This document shows, one piece after another, positions 5,878-6,951 of a stretch of 6,951 nt of DNA. The notes beneath the pieces are model-generated. The model searched no databases, was not told the DNA's origin, and saw only the letters and a program-made list of their open reading frames with translations. Every line of letters starts with the position of its first letter. Position 1 is the first letter of the stretch. The DNA is from Ignavibacteriota bacterium (GTDB lineage: Bacteria > Bacteroidota > Ignavibacteria > UBA10030 > UBA6906), in assembly GCA_016209805.1 (NCBI GenBank), contig JACQVJ010000120.1:1-6951 (forward strand), written 5' to 3'. The translations under genes were made by a program, and so were the position numbers.

Positions 5878-5908
5878 TGTGTGAAGGCAGGCGGGCTCAC
5901 ACATTTTT
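5878..5908 (+). terminator. Hairpin plus T5 in front of the helicase gene
   Basis: TGTGTGA (5878-5884) and TCACACA (5897-5903) are perfect complements around a 12-nt purine-rich, G-rich loop, followed at once by five T (5904-5908). The layout is that of a weak intrinsic terminator or leader attenuator, 23 nt before the helicase ATG. The stem has only three or four G-C pairs, so termination would be inefficient. A shorter competing pairing of CTTC (5871-5874) with GAAG (5883-5886) overlaps the left arm. It could instead be a regulatory leader structure. Confidence 0.45.
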
Positions 5909-5931
5909 CATCACATCAAAGGCTCTATTCC

Positions 5932-6951
5932 ATGGGTTTTACCACATTTGGTCTTTCGGACCGTATTATTCAAGGGGTTCATGCAGCAGGATACAGCGTA
6001 CCAACCCCAATTCAGTCTCTTGCCATTCAACCGGCGCTCGAAGGAAGGGATATCATCGGCTCTGCGCAGACCGGTACGGGGAAAACGGCTGCGTTTGTTC
6101 TCCCCATCCTTCATCGTCTTGAAAGCGTCAATGGCTCACACGAACGGGGCAGGTATCCCCGTGCTCTCGTCCTCACGCCGACGCGCGAGCTTGCACATCA
6201 GGTGAGCGATGCCGTGACGACGTATGGCCGCTTCCTCTCCCTTCGGGCCGTTTCAGTCTACGGCGGCGTGAGCATGGAGAACCAGATCAAGCTACTCCGC
6301 CGGGGAGCGGACATCGTCATTGCAACGCCGGGAAGACTTCTCGACCACATGCAACGCGGGACGATAGATCTCGCCAGGATTCAAGTCCTGGTACTTGATG
6401 AGGCGGACAGGATGCTCGATATGGGCTTCATCAACGACGTCCGGAAGATCATTGGGGCCCTTCCGGTCGGTCGGCAAACGATGTTGTTCTCTGCGACGCT
6501 TTCGCCGGAGATCAACGCACTTGCAGCGCGGATTCTGCGGGACCCGCAAATGATCCGGGTGGGGGAAAGACGTAACCCCGCCGCAACCATCACACAGTAC
6601 TTCTATTCCGCCTCGCAGGAGACGAAGATGGACCTGCTATTGCACATCCTCGATGCCGAGAAGATGGAGAGCGTTCTCGTCTTCTCGCGCACCAAACATG
6701 GCGCCGACAAGATCTGCAGACGCCTTGAACGGATGGGGATCAACGCGGTAGCGATTCATTCGAACCGGACACAGTCGCAGCGGCAGCGGGCACTCGACGG
6801 ATTCAAGCGGGGACAGTTCCGTGTGCTCGTGGCGACAGATATCGCCGCCCGAGGCATCGACGTTGACGGCATTTCGCATGTCATCAACTATGACATCCCA
6901 CATTACGCAGAAGACTATGTGCACCGCATCGGCCGGACGGGACGCGCAGGC
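5932..6951 (+). CDS. rhlE: DEAD-box ATP-dependent RNA helicase, RhlE type (3' end outside window)
   Basis: The frame stays open for 340 codons to the window edge, so the C-terminus is missing. All core motifs are present and intact: Q motif GYSVPTPIQ (20-28) with upstream Phe6, motif I AQTGTGKT (45-52), Ia PTRELA (83-88), GG (111-112), Ib TPGR (132-135), II DEAD (156-159), III SAT (187-189), IV LVFSRTK (249-255), V ATDIAARGID (301-310) and VI HRIGRTGR (331-338). The protein unwinds short RNA duplexes using ATP in the cytoplasm; RhlE-type enzymes act in ribosome assembly, RNA decay and cold growth. The RhlE assignment rests on the short N-terminus and the overall FGLSDRI...GYSVPTPIQ start, and is less sure than the DEAD-box call. 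ATG 5932 has AAAGG (5918-5922) 9 nt upstream. A basic tail typical of RhlE proteins would be expected beyond the edge. Confidence 0.95.
   Translation, partial: MGFTTFGLSDRIIQGVHAAGYSVPTPIQSLAIQPALEGRDIIGSAQTGTGKTAAFVLPILHRLESVNGSHERGRYPRALVLTPTRELAHQVSDAVTTYGRFLSLRAVSVYGGVSMENQIKLLRRGADIVIATPGRLLDHMQRGTIDLARIQVLVLDEADRMLDMGFINDVRKIIGALPVGRQTMLFSATLSPEINALAARILRDPQMIRVGERRNPAATITQYFYSASQETKMDLLLHILDAEKMESVLVFSRTKHGADKICRRLERMGINAVAIHSNRTQSQRQRALDGFKRGQFRVLVATDIAARGIDVDGISHVINYDIPHYAEDYVHRIGRTGRAG

Overview
The window holds seven protein-coding genes: six complete, and one cut by the right edge. I see no tRNA, rRNA, CRISPR array, transposase or phage gene. The genes look chromosomal and bacterial. 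Two features hint at the Bacteroidota/Chlorobi/Ignavibacteria (FCB) group: a TTGACA-17-TACCTTTG promoter candidate that matches the Bacteroidota -7 pattern TAnnTTTG, and the gene mix (RRM protein with a Gly/Arg tail, YtxH protein, RhlE-type helicase, secreted TPR protein). Strong AGGAGG-type ribosome binding sites precede three genes, which is unusual for core Bacteroidota, so the taxonomic call is tentative.

Layout. 1-256: leader of the first gene. 257-595 (+): RRM RNA-binding protein with a GGYGRGG-type tail. 765-1073 (-): YtxH-family membrane-anchored helical protein, convergent with the RRM gene. 1074-1410: divergent intergenic region with promoter candidates on both strands and a 9-bp GC-rich inverted repeat. 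1411-1671 (+): 86-residue protein of unknown function. 1751-3265 (+): secreted or envelope TPR protein, possibly Iml2/TTC39-like. 3266-3551: intergenic, with two small inverted repeats. 3573-4718 (+): CelD/BcsL-type GNAT acyltransferase, whose stop codon overlaps by 1 nt the start of 4718-5572 (+), a compact and divergent proline dehydrogenase-like protein. 5573-5931: intergenic, ending in a hairpin plus T-run just before 5932-6951 (+), a DEAD-box RNA helicase (RhlE type) that runs off the window.

How they relate. The GNAT and PRODH-like genes are almost certainly translationally coupled and are the most interesting pair. A family usually tied to exopolysaccharide or aminoacyl-transfer chemistry sits with a flavoprotein-fold enzyme whose substrate-binding arginine motif looks altered. 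The RRM protein and the RhlE helicase are both RNA-remodelling proteins of the kind often induced by cold, and each has a possible structured leader, but they are 5.3 kb apart and co-regulation is only a guess. The YtxH, 86-residue and TPR genes look like ordinary housekeeping or envelope-stress neighbours.
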